The notes under the pieces: generated by a model | What the model saw: only the letters and a program-made list of their open reading frames with translations | Database searches by the model: none | Told to the model about the DNA's origin: nothing | Part shown: positions 9,863 through 18,090 of the stretch, piece after piece | Numbering within the stretch: position 1 is the first letter of the stretch | How the letters are laid out: every line of letters begins with the position of its first letter | Source of the DNA: Streptomyces sparsogenes | GTDB taxonomy: Bacteria; Actinomycetota; Actinomycetes; Streptomycetales; Streptomycetaceae | NCBI RefSeq assembly: GCF_001704635.1 | Contig: NZ_MAXF01000127.1 | Coordinates: forward strand, 1-34,586 | DNA: 34,586 nucleotides | Reading direction: 5' to 3' | Made by a program: the position numbers and the translations under genes

Positions 9863-11058
9863 GCAACGAGGAGCTGACCCGGCGCTGGCAGGGCGCGCTC
9901 ATGGACAACTACGGCACCCCCCGCGTGCCGCTCACCCACGGCGAGGGCGCCACGGTCTGGGACGCGGACGGCAAGGAGTACCTGGACTTCGTCGGCGGCA
10001 TCGCCGTCAACGCCCTCGGCCACGCCCACCCCGCCGTCGTCCGGGCCGTGTCCGACCAGATCGCCACCCTCGGCCACGTCTCGAACCTGTTCATCGCCGA
10101 GCCCCCGGTGGCGCTGGCCGAGCGGCTGCTGCGGCTCTTCGACCGCCCCGGGCGGGTGTACTTCTCCAACTCCGGCGCCGAGGCCGTCGAGGCCGCGTTC
10201 AAGATCGGGCGGCGCACCGGCCGCACCCACATGGTGGCCACCACCGGTGGCTTCCACGGGCGCACCATGGGCGCCCTGGCGCTGACCGGCCAGCCCGCCA
10301 AGCAGGAGCCGTTCCTGCCGCTGCCCGGCGAGGTCACCCATGTCCCGTACGGGGACGTGGAGGCGCTGCGCGCGGCCGTCACCACGGACACCGCGCTGTT
10401 CATCGTGGAGCCGATCCAGGGCGAGAACGGCGTCGTGGTGCCCCCGGCGGGCTATCTGGCGGCGGCCCGCGAGATCACCCGGGCCACCGGCACCCTGCTG
10501 GTCGTCGACGAGATCCAGACGGGAATCGGCCGCACCGGACACTGGTTCGAGTGCCAGGCGCAGGGTGTCGAGCCCGATGTGATCACCCTCGCCAAGGGGC
10601 TCGGCGGCGGCCTGCCCATCGGCGCGACCGTGGCCTTCGGCCCCGCCGCCGAGCTGCTGACCCCAGGTCAGCACGGTTCGACCTTCGGCGGAAACCCGGT
10701 GGCGTGCGCCGCCGCGGTGGCGGTGCTCGACACCCTCGCCGCCGACGGTGTCCTCGACCGGGTCAAGGCGACCGGGGAGCGGCTGCGTGACGGGATCCAA
10801 TCGCTCGGCCACGCGTTGATCGGCCATGTCCGCGGCTCCGGCCTGCTGCTGGGTATCGTGCTGACCGAGCCCCTCGCGCCCCAGGTGCAGCAGGCGGCTC
10901 AGGACGCGGGACTCCTGGTCAACGCGGTCGCGCCGGACGTGGTCCGGCTCGCCCCGCCGCTCGTCCTCGGCGACGAGGGGGTGGACGCGTTCCTCGGGGC
11001 GTTCCCCGCCGCCCTGGACGCCGCCCTGGACGCCGCCCAGGGGGGACACGGACACTGA
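9859..11058 (+). CDS. argD: Acetylornithine aminotransferase
   Basis: PLP-dependent class III aminotransferase converting N-acetylglutamate semialdehyde and glutamate to N-acetylornithine and 2-oxoglutarate, in the cytosol. 399 residues. The Schiff-base lysine is Lys246 in ITLAKGLGGGLPIGA. Asp217 in VVDEIQTGIGRTG contacts the PLP ring nitrogen. SNSGAEAVEAA (103-113) and GGFHGRTMGAL (130-140) bind phosphate and cofactor. The GTG start overlaps the argB stop. A longer frame from 9700 overlaps argB and is not used. May also act on succinyl-diaminopimelate in lysine synthesis, as in other bacteria (family knowledge). Confidence 0.97.
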   Translation: MSNEELTRRWQGALMDNYGTPRVPLTHGEGATVWDADGKEYLDFVGGIAVNALGHAHPAVVRAVSDQIATLGHVSNLFIAEPPVALAERLLRLFDRPGRVYFSNSGAEAVEAAFKIGRRTGRTHMVATTGGFHGRTMGALALTGQPAKQEPFLPLPGEVTHVPYGDVEALRAAVTTDTALFIVEPIQGENGVVVPPAGYLAAAREITRATGTLLVVDEIQTGIGRTGHWFECQAQGVEPDVITLAKGLGGGLPIGATVAFGPAAELLTPGQHGSTFGGNPVACAAAVAVLDTLAADGVLDRVKATGERLRDGIQSLGHALIGHVRGSGLLLGIVLTEPLAPQVQQAAQDAGLLVNAVAPDVVRLAPPLVLGDEGVDAFLGAFPAALDAALDAAQGGHGH

Positions 11059-11081
11059 CGGATCCGGAGACTGACGAGACG

Positions 11082-11642
11082 ATGACCGAGGCGCAGCACA
11101 CCGAGGCGCAGGGCAACGGCACCCCCCACAGCGGTGGCCCGGCCGTGCCGCAGACCCGCACCGCCCGGCACCGCCGGATCGTGGACATCCTGAACCGGCA
11201 GCCGGTCCGTTCCCAGAGCCAGCTCGCGAAGCTCCTCGCCGACGACGGCCTGTCCGTCACCCAGGCGACGCTCTCCCGCGACCTGGACGAACTCGGCGCG
11301 GTGAAGATCCGCAACACCGGGGGAGAGCTGATCTACGCGGTGCCCGCGGAGGGCGGCGACCGCACCCCCCGCGCCCCGCTCGGCGAGTCGGCCAGCGAGG
11401 CCCGGATGGCGCGGCTGGCGGGTGAGCTGCTGATCTCGGCGGAGGCCTCCGCCAACCTCGTGGTGCTGCGCACTCCGCCCGGCGCCGCCCAGTTCCTGGC
11501 CTCGGCCATCGACTCGGCGGAGCTCCACGCGATCCTCGGCAGCATCGCGGGCGACGACACGGTGCTGTTGATCAGCCGCGAGTCGACCGGTGGCCAGGCG
11601 CTCGCCGACCACCTGCTGCGGCTGGCGCAGAAGGAGGGTTAG
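11082..11642 (+). CDS. argR: Arginine repressor ArgR
   Basis: Hexameric arginine-dependent DNA-binding regulator of arginine genes. 186 residues, slightly longer than typical because of a 25-residue low-complexity N-terminus. The winged helix spans about 27-85, with the signature TLSRDL (Ser65, Arg66). The C-terminal arginine-binding and oligomerisation domain carries GSIAGDDTVLLI with Asp158-Asp159. It begins 23 bases after argD and is probably co-transcribed, so it would repress its own operon through the boxes at 6636-6673. A hairpin follows 28 bases after the stop. Confidence 0.96.
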   Translation: MTEAQHTEAQGNGTPHSGGPAVPQTRTARHRRIVDILNRQPVRSQSQLAKLLADDGLSVTQATLSRDLDELGAVKIRNTGGELIYAVPAEGGDRTPRAPLGESASEARMARLAGELLISAEASANLVVLRTPPGAAQFLASAIDSAELHAILGSIAGDDTVLLISRESTGGQALADHLLRLAQKEG

Positions 11643-11669
11643 GCCCGCGGGAGCCTGGCGGACATGCGG

Positions 11670-11696
11670 GAGCCGACGGCGGGACGCCGTCGGCTC
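11670..11696 (+). terminator. Terminator of the argCJBDR operon
   Basis: A perfect 11-bp stem, GAGCCGACGGC and GCCGTCGGCTC with a 5-base loop, lies 28 bases past argR and before a convergent gene. The downstream sequence is only mildly T-rich. Confidence 0.7.
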
Positions 11697-11739
11697 TCAC
11701 ACGTCCGCGTCTCTCTGTTACCGCGTGCGGCTTCCCCGC

Positions 11740-12774
11740 TCAGCCCGGCTTCCGGCGCGAGCGGTGGGACATCCAGGCGGCGACCAGCGCGCCCGAGATG
11801 TTGTGCCAGACGGAGAACACGGCGGCAGGGAGCGCCGCCAGCGGGCTGAAGTGCGCGGACGCCAGGGACGCCGCGAGACCCGAGTTCTGCATGCCGACCT
11901 CGAAGGCCATGGCCCGCCCGGCGGGCTCGCCGAGGCGGGCGGCCCGGCCCGCCGCGTAACCGAGCGCGAGCCCGAGGCCGTTGTGCAGCACGACGGCCAG
12001 CAGCACCAGCGCGGCCGCCGACTTGATGGCGTCCGCGCTCGCCGCCACCACCACGGCCACGATCACGGCGATCGTGGCGGCCGACAGCCAGGGGAGCGCC
12101 CCCAGCACCCGCTTGATGTAACGCCCCGCCAGCAGCCGTACGGCCAGGCCCCCGACGACCGGCAGCAGCACGGTCTTGAGAATGTCGGTGACCATCGACT
12201 CGGCGTCCACCGGCAGGTACTCCCCGGCCAGCAGCAGCGTCAGCGGCGGGGTGACCACCGGGGCGAGCACCGTGGAGACGGTCGCCACCGAGACGGACAG
12301 CGCCACGTCGCCGCGCGCCAGATAGGTCACCACATTGGAGGCCGTACCGCTCGGGGCGCAGCCGACGAGGATCACACCGGCCGCCAACTGCGGGGACAGG
12401 CCGAGGGCATGGGCGATGAGCCAGCCGAGCCCCGGCATGATGACGTAGTGCGCCACCAGGCCGAGCGCGACCGCCCACGGCCGCTTGAGGACGCCGGAGA
12501 AGTCCTGCGGGGTCATCGTCAACCCCATGCAGAACATGATCACGCCAAGCAGGTAGGGCACGTTGGGCGCCCAGCCGCTGAAGGTGCCGGGTACGGCGAG
12601 GCCCGCCGCGCCCGCGGCCAGGACCAGGACGGGGAAGACGGTGACGGCCCGCCTGGCCGCCCGGTCGGCGGTGGCGGACTCCGGTGTCGGCGGCGCCGCG
12701 GCGTCCGCCCTGGGGCTCGAATGTTCGGATCGCACCGCGTGATGGAACGCCGTCGGCGGGGCGCCGCGCAACAC
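11740..12774 (-). CDS. Bile acid:sodium symporter family (BASS) transporter
   Basis: A 344-residue membrane protein with about nine or ten hydrophobic segments after a 40-residue polar N-terminus. The family signature GCAPSGTASNVVTYLARGD (sodium-binding crossover region) is clear. Also visible are MFCMGLTMTPQDF near the first helices and AFEVGMQNSGLAASLA in the second repeat. BASS proteins move organic anions such as keto acids, pantoate or bile acids with sodium. The substrate here is not known. The start is uncertain: GTG at 12774 has only a weak upstream site, and GTG at 12735 is an alternative. Convergent with argR and not part of the arginine pathway as far as can be seen. Confidence 0.85.
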   Translation of the reverse strand: MLRGAPPTAFHHAVRSEHSSPRADAAAPPTPESATADRAARRAVTVFPVLVLAAGAAGLAVPGTFSGWAPNVPYLLGVIMFCMGLTMTPQDFSGVLKRPWAVALGLVAHYVIMPGLGWLIAHALGLSPQLAAGVILVGCAPSGTASNVVTYLARGDVALSVSVATVSTVLAPVVTPPLTLLLAGEYLPVDAESMVTDILKTVLLPVVGGLAVRLLAGRYIKRVLGALPWLSAATIAVIVAVVVAASADAIKSAAALVLLAVVLHNGLGLALGYAAGRAARLGEPAGRAMAFEVGMQNSGLAASLASAHFSPLAALPAAVFSVWHNISGALVAAWMSHRSRRKPG

Positions 12775-12809
12775 CGTCTCGTTATCTGGTCGCTACACCG
12801 ATACGTCGC

Positions 12810-13394
12810 TCAGGCACGGGGCGGCAGCGGGAGCGGCAGGCCCGGCAGCCCGTCGATGCTCGTCGCCACGTGCTCCTTCTTCTCGAAGTACGCGCTCAGC
12901 GTGTCGTCGTCCTCGCGCCGGAAGCGGTCGCCGTGCAGCGTGCGGTCCTCCCGGTAGTCCATGAAGGGGACCGCGAAGCCGCAGGTGTCCCGGATCAGGT
13001 CGGCCGTCACCACGATGATCGCCCGCAGCCCGTGGGCGTCCACGTCGATGTCCGGGAAGTGCTCCAGCAGGTCCGCGAAGCGCGGGTCGTCACGGAAGAC
13101 CGGCTCGCCGCGGCCGTGGACGCGCACGATGTTCGGCGGGCCGGTGAAGGCGCACCACATCAAGGTGATGCGGCCGTTCTCCCGCAGGTGCGCGATGGTC
13201 TCCGCGTTGCTCCCCGCGAAGTCCAGATAGGCCACGGTCAGCTCGTCGAGGACGGCGAAGGAGCCGGTCAGCCCCTTCGGCGAGAGGTTCACCGTGCCGT
13301 CCCCGGCGAGCGGGGCGGTGGCGGTGAAAAAGATCTTCTGCTGTTCGATGAAGGCGCGCAGCCTGCCGTCTATGCGTTCGTAGACCTTTCCCAT
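12810..13394 (-). CDS. Pyridoxamine 5'-phosphate oxidase-fold flavoprotein
   Basis: A split-barrel FMN- or F420-binding protein of about 194 residues. FIEQQKIFFTATAPLAGDG and VNLSPKGLTGSFAVLD match the N-terminal barrel of the PPOX family, and NGRITLMWCAFTGPPNIVRV the second half. The exact reaction is unknown. Such actinobacterial proteins often reduce or bind small molecules with F420 or FMN. The ATG at 13394 is preferred over 13403 because GATAAT ends seven bases before it, the spacing seen in leaderless actinobacterial genes, and no ribosome binding site is present. The 13403 ATG lies inside that hexamer. Confidence 0.8.
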   Translation of the reverse strand: MGKVYERIDGRLRAFIEQQKIFFTATAPLAGDGTVNLSPKGLTGSFAVLDELTVAYLDFAGSNAETIAHLRENGRITLMWCAFTGPPNIVRVHGRGEPVFRDDPRFADLLEHFPDIDVDAHGLRAIIVVTADLIRDTCGFAVPFMDYREDRTLHGDRFRREDDDTLSAYFEKKEHVATSIDGLPGLPLPLPPRA

Positions 13395-13478
13395 GAGGCG
13401 CATTATCCGGGCGGCGAGCCGGCGCGGCCGGTCTTTTCATGGAGCATGCCGAAGCACGGAGGCAGCCTGCGCGACCTG

Positions 13479-13494
13479 GCGGCCGCCGGGCCGC
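13479..13494 (-). terminator. Hairpin after apbE-like gene
   Basis: GCGGCC and GGCCGC around a 4-base loop, 65 bases downstream of the apbE stop. Candidate end of the flavin operon. No U tract. The rest of 13395-13558 shows nothing else identifiable. Confidence 0.3.
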
Positions 13495-13558
13495 TGACCC
13501 TGCTCACGGCTCACAGCGACCAAGGACCCGGCGCGACTCGGGCTCCGGGCGCGGCGCG

Positions 13559-14341
13559 TCAGACGCACATCGCCGCGTCGTACCGCGTGAAGCCGCTCGT
13601 CCGCCATGTGGTGCCGTCGGCCGTCACGGCGAACGCCGCCGCGTCCGGCAGCCGCTGAAGCCAGCGCCGGGCCCGCTCGGCGCCCATCGCACAGGCCGCG
13701 GTGGCCCAGGCGTCCGCGTCGGCCAGGCCGCGGCACACCACGGTGACCGAGGCGAGCTGGTCCGCGGGGGGCGCGCCGGTGTACGGGTCCAGGATGTGGC
13801 AGCCGCGCTCGGCCGGGCCGGAGGTCGCCACCGCCAGCTCGCCGCGCGCCTCCACCACCGCGGCCAGCTCCCCGGGGCGCAGGGGGTCGGCGATGCCCAC
13901 CCGCCACGGCCCCCCGTGGGTCTGGACGTCCCCGCCGCCGTTGACGCACACCGACCCGGCGCCGGCCGACACCAGCATCCGGGCGGCGCGCTCCACCGCC
14001 CAGCCCTTGACCAGGCCGGTGGGGTCCACCTCTCCGGCGTAGCGGGCGCTGAACCAGCCGCCGCTCGTCCGCTCGGCCTCGTCGCAGAGCCGCAGCACGT
14101 CCCGCACATCGGCGTCGCACCGCGACAGCTCCAGTTCGCCGCGGCGCAGCCGGCTGAGCTGGCTGTCCGCCCGCCAGGGGGAGAAGACCTCGTCGACCCG
14201 GTGCAGCCAGGCCGCCGCCCCGTCCAGCGCGGCCCGCACCCGGGGCCGGCCGGCGCCGGGCACCTCGCGGACGTCCAGGGAGAAGACCGTGCCCATGGCC
14301 TCCTCGACGTGCAGCATGCGCCGCGGCTCGCCGTCCCTCAC
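13559..14341 (-). CDS. apbE: FAD:protein FMN transferase (ApbE family)
   Basis: Cleaves FAD and attaches FMN through its phosphate to a Thr/Ser of a partner protein. 260 residues. Visible motifs are VDPTGLVKGWA (105-115), VNGGGDVQ (133-140), SGPAERGCHILDPYTG (174-189) and the magnesium-binding region ADADAWATA (207-215). No signal peptide or lipobox is seen, so it may act in the cytosol before export, or the start may be misplaced. GTG 14339-14341 overlaps the stop of the FMN-binding gene (GTGA), so the two are translationally coupled. The neighbour is the obvious substrate. Confidence 0.92.
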   Translation of the reverse strand: MRDGEPRRMLHVEEAMGTVFSLDVREVPGAGRPRVRAALDGAAAWLHRVDEVFSPWRADSQLSRLRRGELELSRCDADVRDVLRLCDEAERTSGGWFSARYAGEVDPTGLVKGWAVERAARMLVSAGAGSVCVNGGGDVQTHGGPWRVGIADPLRPGELAAVVEARGELAVATSGPAERGCHILDPYTGAPPADQLASVTVVCRGLADADAWATAACAMGAERARRWLQRLPDAAAFAVTADGTTWRTSGFTRYDAAMCV

Positions 14342-14814
14342 AGCCCGGCCTTGTCCAGCGCGCTCTGCAGCGACTTCCGGTAGCCCTCGCTGGTGTACGT
14401 GGCGCCGGAGACGGTGTCGATCCTCGCGCTCTGGGCGGTCAGCGCCGCCTGGTTCAGCTTGGGGACCGAGTTCGCGGCGATCTGTTCGCTCCGCGGGCCG
14501 GAGTCGGGGGTCTTGACGGCCGTGGCGGCGGTGATCCTCCCCCCGCTGACGGTCACGCTCACCTGGACCGGGCCGTACTGGGTCCGGGCCGCGTCGCCGG
14601 TGACCGTACGCCCGCCTCCGCCGTCACCGCCCCTGCCGCCCGCGGCGGGCGGCGCCGCCGGCGCGGTGGCGGACGCCTGCCCGGCGGGGCTGCCCGGGCC
14701 GACCGCGGCGACCGGCTCCGAGCCCGGCTGCTTCAGGGCGAGCAGCAGCACGATCCCGGAGACGGTGGCCGCGGTGCCCAGGACGATCCGGCGCAGCGGA
14801 TGTTTCCTCTTCAT
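14338..14814 (-). CDS. Membrane-anchored FMN-binding domain protein
   Basis: 158 residues: a short basic N-terminus, one membrane segment (about 10-27), a Gly/Ala/Pro-rich linker (about 30-70), then an FMN-binding domain like that of RnfG/NqrC/NosR. The C-terminal motif SGATYTS contains the expected flavinylation residue Thr139. The domain should face the outside of the cell. With ApbE encoded directly after it and a ferric-reductase-like oxidoreductase before it, this is probably the covalent-flavin electron carrier of the operon. The start ATG at 14814 lies 46 bases after the upstream gene. Confidence 0.88.
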   Translation of the reverse strand: MKRKHPLRRIVLGTAATVSGIVLLLALKQPGSEPVAAVGPGSPAGQASATAPAAPPAAGGRGGDGGGGRTVTGDAARTQYGPVQVSVTVSGGRITAATAVKTPDSGPRSEQIAANSVPKLNQAALTAQSARIDTVSGATYTSEGYRKSLQSALDKAGL

Positions 14815-14860
14815 GACTCCGCCTCCCTTGCGTTTCGGCTGAACTACACGGTTCGCAGGA

Positions 14861-16231
14861 CTACATCTCGAACGACTCGTGGTGGATGCGGCGATCGGGC
14901 ACCCCGGCCTCGCGCAGCGCCGCGTACGCGTGCTCGGCCAGGCCCGGAGGCCCGCACAGAAAGACGTCGTGGCGGTCGATGTCGGGCAGCACGGTGCGCA
15001 GCCGCTCGGCGGTGATCTCCGGGCGCGCGCCGTCCGGCCCGTTCACGGCGTACAGCAGCCGGGCCCCGCGCTCCTCGGCGATCCGCTGGAGCTCGTCCCA
15101 CAGCGCCAGGTCCTCCATGCTGCGGGCCCGGTAGAGGAGCGTGATGTCGCCGCCACGGCCGGGCAGCGTCTCGAACAGCGCCCGCAGCGGGGTGATCCCC
15201 GCCCCGCCCGCGATCAGCAGCACCTTGCTGCGGCTGCGCCGGCCGGGGGTCATCGACCCGTACGGCCCCTCGGCCCACACCCGGGTCCCCGGCTCCAGCG
15301 CGGCGAGCGCCGAGCTGTGCCCGCCCACCGCCTTGACCGTGATCCGCAGCCGCTCGGGCTGCGGGGGAGCGGACAGCGAGTACGGATGCGAGCCCCACCG
15401 CAGGCCCGGCGCCAGGAACCGCCAGCGGAAGAACTGCCCCGGCTCCGCGCCCAGCCGGTCCAGATCCCGCCCGCCGATCACCACCGAGACCATGCCGGGC
15501 GCCTCGGGCACGACGGCCAGCACCCGCATCCGGTGCCGCAGGTTCAGCCCCACCGGGACCAGCACCCGGAACCACACCAGGGCGGCGGTGACGGTGCCGT
15601 ACAGCGCGTACCAGGCGGTACGGGCCGTCTCGTCGGCGACGAACTCGGCGCCGGCGGCCAGCTGGTGCCAGAAGGCCAGGTACACGCCCGCGTAGGTCAT
15701 CAGGTGCAGGTAGTACCAGGCCTCGTACGGCATCCGGCGGCGCACCGTCCCCGCGGAGACCAGGCCGACCAGCAGCAGCAGCGCGGTGCCGATCACCGCC
15801 CTGACCATGTCGGGGTACTCGGTCACCACGGTCACGGTCTGGTCGACGACGCCGGTCCGCGCCTGGGCGGCGTACCCCCAGATGATCAGCACGATATGGG
15901 CGAGGACGAGGCACAGCGTGTACCGGCCGCTCATGGCGTGCCACCGCGCGACCCGGTCCGACCCCACGCGCCGCTCCAGCGCCGGAACGCGCGCCATCAG
16001 CAGCACCACCAGCGCGATGGAGTACCCGCTGAGCAGCCCGGTCAGCCGCCCGCCGCCGACCAGCCAGGCGGCGTCGCCGACCACGTTCGGGGTGTTCCGC
16101 CACCACAGCGTCACCACGGCCGCGGCCCCCGCCCAGCTCAGCAGGGAAAGCGGCACGGCGGGAGAGCGGCGGGGACGGATGCGCCGCATCACCTCCCGCC
16201 GCTCGGTCCGGCTGTTCGTCACCGTCGTCAA
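14861..16231 (-). CDS. Ferric-reductase-like transmembrane oxidoreductase with FAD/NAD(P) domain
   Basis: About 456 residues. The N-terminal half has about six membrane helices with paired histidines in two helices (HAMSGRYTLCLVLAH, an HX13H pattern, and HLMTYAGVYLAFWH, HX12H), as in b-haem ferric reductases and NADPH oxidases. The C-terminal half is a ferredoxin-reductase module: HPYSLSAPP (FAD), GGAGITPLRALFE (NAD(P)) and FLCGPPGL near the end. It should carry electrons from cytosolic NAD(P)H across the membrane, and the FMN-binding protein encoded next is a likely acceptor. Start choice: TTG at 16231 has AGGGGA upstream and gives TTVTNSRTERR. GTG at 16267 with GGAG is an alternative. Confidence 0.85.
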   Translation of the reverse strand: MTTVTNSRTERREVMRRIRPRRSPAVPLSLLSWAGAAAVVTLWWRNTPNVVGDAAWLVGGGRLTGLLSGYSIALVVLLMARVPALERRVGSDRVARWHAMSGRYTLCLVLAHIVLIIWGYAAQARTGVVDQTVTVVTEYPDMVRAVIGTALLLLVGLVSAGTVRRRMPYEAWYYLHLMTYAGVYLAFWHQLAAGAEFVADETARTAWYALYGTVTAALVWFRVLVPVGLNLRHRMRVLAVVPEAPGMVSVVIGGRDLDRLGAEPGQFFRWRFLAPGLRWGSHPYSLSAPPQPERLRITVKAVGGHSSALAALEPGTRVWAEGPYGSMTPGRRSRSKVLLIAGGAGITPLRALFETLPGRGGDITLLYRARSMEDLALWDELQRIAEERGARLLYAVNGPDGARPEITAERLRTVLPDIDRHDVFLCGPPGLAEHAYAALREAGVPDRRIHHESFEM

Positions 16232-16323
16232 CGGCCTGTCCCCTTTCCGCACGCGTCCGCGCGTCACCGGACGGCTCCGGTGCCGGGGAGTACGGTTCAG
16301 GGGCGCCGGTGTCTCAACGGCGC

Positions 16324-16335
16324 CGAGATTTCTCG
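16324..16335. repeat. Short palindrome between reductase operon and argH
   Basis: CGAGATTTCTCG is a perfect palindrome with arms CGAGA and TCTCG, about 95 bases upstream of the reductase start in the divergent 16232-16551 gap. It could be an operator of the reductase operon. There is no further support. Confidence 0.25.
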
Positions 16336-16451
16336 AAACTCAGGCACCGCCCCGGCCGACGCGCTGGGGGCCGCCCACCCCGGATCCACCAGGCCAACCC
16401 GGCGCCGGTCCCGCGGCGCACCCGGCTGCCTGCCACGCCACCCGGGACGCT

Positions 16452-16480
16452 TTGACGAAACATACGGCCCAATGCATACT
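16452..16480 (+). promoter_or_regulatory. argH promoter
   Basis: -35 TTGACG (16452-16457), 17-bp spacer, -10 CATACT (16475-16480), about 70 bases before the argH start. The -10 lies inside the candidate ArgR box. Confidence 0.5.
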
Positions 16481-16490
16481 TATGCCATCG
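16473..16490. promoter_or_regulatory. ARG-box-like operator of argH
   Basis: TGCATACTTATGCCATCG shares both ends (TGCATA and CCATCG) with argC box 1 and a 9-base run ATGCCATCG with argC box 2. It is the only other copy noticed in the window and lies on the promoter of the other arginine gene, which argues against chance. ArgR binding is inferred. Confidence 0.6.
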
Positions 16491-16551
16491 GTCGGGAGAC
16501 CTCCGTCGCCATCCGGCGGTCGCACCCCCATAGCCTTCAAGGAGCAGCAGC

Positions 16552-17982
16552 GTGAGCAACGGCAACAACGGTGACGTACGCCTGTGGGGCGGCCGCTTCG
16601 CCGACGGGCCGTCCGAGGCACTGGAGAAGCTGAGCGCCTCCGTGCACTTCGACTGGCGCCTGGCCCCGTACGACATCGCCGGGTCCCGCGCCCACGCGCG
16701 CGTCCTGCGCGGGGCGGGGCTGCTCACCGAGGACGAGCTGGAGCGGATGCTGGCGGGGCTCGACCGGCTGGAGGCGGACGTCGCCTCCGGCGCGTTCACC
16801 GGCACCATCGCCGACGAGGACGTGCACAGCGCCCTCGAGCGCGGGCTGCTGGAGCGGCTCGGCCCCGAGCTGGGCGGCAAGCTGCGGGCCGGCCGCTCCC
16901 GCAACGACCAGGTCGCCACGCTCTTCCGGATGTATCTGCGCGACCACGCCCGGATCATCGGCGGCCTGATCGCCGACCTCCAGGGCGCGCTGGTCGGGCT
17001 CGCCGAGGCCCACCCGGACGTCGCCATGCCCGGCCGCACCCACCTCCAGCACGCCCAGCCCGTCCTCTTCGCCCACCACGTCCTGGCCCATGTCCAGGCG
17101 CTGTCCAGGGACGCGGAGCGGCTGCGCCAGTGGGACGAGCGCACCGCCGTCTCGCCGTACGGATCGGGGGCGCTGGCCGGCTCCTCCCTGGGCCTCGACC
17201 CGCAGGCGGTCGCCGCCGACCTGGGCTTCGAGCGCGGCTCCTCGGCCAACTCCATCGACGGCACGGCCTCCCGCGACTTCGTCGCCGAGTTCGCCTTCAT
17301 CACCGCGATGATCGGCGTCGACCTCTCCCGGATCGCGGAGGAGGTCATCATCTGGAACACGAAGGAGTTCTCCTTCGTCACCCTCCACGACGCCTTCTCC
17401 ACCGGCTCGTCGATCATGCCGCAGAAGAAGAACCCGGACATCGCCGAGCTCGCCCGCGGCAAGTCCGGCCGTCTGATCGGCAACCTCACCGGCCTGCTCG
17501 CCACCCTCAAGGCGCTGCCGCTGGCGTACAACCGCGACCTCCAGGAGGACAAGGAGCCGGTCTTCGACTCCTGCGACCAGCTCGAGGTCCTGCTCCCCGC
17601 CTTCACCGGCATGATGGCCACGCTGACCGTCAACCGCGAGCGCATGGAGGAGCTGGCCCCGGCCGGCTTCTCGCTGGCCACCGACATCGCCGAATGGCTG
17701 GTCAAGCAGGGTGTGCCGTTCCGGGTGGCGCATGAGACGGCGGGGGAGTGCGTCAAGGAGTGCGAGCGGGCGGGCATCGAGCTCGACCAGCTCAGCGACG
17801 AGCAGTTCGCGAAGATCTCGCCGCACCTGACGCCCGAGGTCCGCACCGTCCTCAACGTGCACGGCGCGCTCGCCTCCCGCGACGGCCGCGGCGGCACGGC
17901 CCCCTCCGCGGTGGCCGCGCAGCTCGCCGAGGTGAAGGCCGACCTGGCCGTGCAGCGGGAGTGGGCGGACGCCAAGCGCTGA
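16552..17982 (+). CDS. argH: Argininosuccinate lyase
   Basis: Last step of arginine synthesis: argininosuccinate to arginine and fumarate, homotetramer in the cytosol. 476 residues. The fumarase/aspartase-superfamily signature GSSIMPQKKNPD holds the catalytic serine (Ser286/287). GRTHLQHAQP has Thr163-His164, and LRAGRSRNDQVAT binds substrate. GTG start with AAGGAG (16539-16544) seven bases before. It is separated from argCJBDR by five minus-strand genes and has its own promoter and box. argG, which often lies next to argH in other organisms, is absent. Confidence 0.97.
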   Translation: MSNGNNGDVRLWGGRFADGPSEALEKLSASVHFDWRLAPYDIAGSRAHARVLRGAGLLTEDELERMLAGLDRLEADVASGAFTGTIADEDVHSALERGLLERLGPELGGKLRAGRSRNDQVATLFRMYLRDHARIIGGLIADLQGALVGLAEAHPDVAMPGRTHLQHAQPVLFAHHVLAHVQALSRDAERLRQWDERTAVSPYGSGALAGSSLGLDPQAVAADLGFERGSSANSIDGTASRDFVAEFAFITAMIGVDLSRIAEEVIIWNTKEFSFVTLHDAFSTGSSIMPQKKNPDIAELARGKSGRLIGNLTGLLATLKALPLAYNRDLQEDKEPVFDSCDQLEVLLPAFTGMMATLTVNRERMEELAPAGFSLATDIAEWLVKQGVPFRVAHETAGECVKECERAGIELDQLSDEQFAKISPHLTPEVRTVLNVHGALASRDGRGGTAPSAVAAQLAEVKADLAVQREWADAKR

Positions 17983-18010
17983 CACCGCGCGCCGCCGCAC
18001 GGCACACTGA

Positions 18011-18046
18011 CCGGACGGCCACCCGGCCCGGCACCCGGCCGTCCGG
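18011..18046 (+). terminator. Hairpin after argH
   Basis: CCGGACGGCC and GGCCGTCCGG form a perfect 10-bp stem with a 16-base loop, 28 bases past the argH stop. No U tract. Probable argH terminator. Confidence 0.45.
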
Positions 18047-18090
18047 CCCGTCGTCCGACCCGCCGTCCGATACGAGGAGGCAGACAGACC

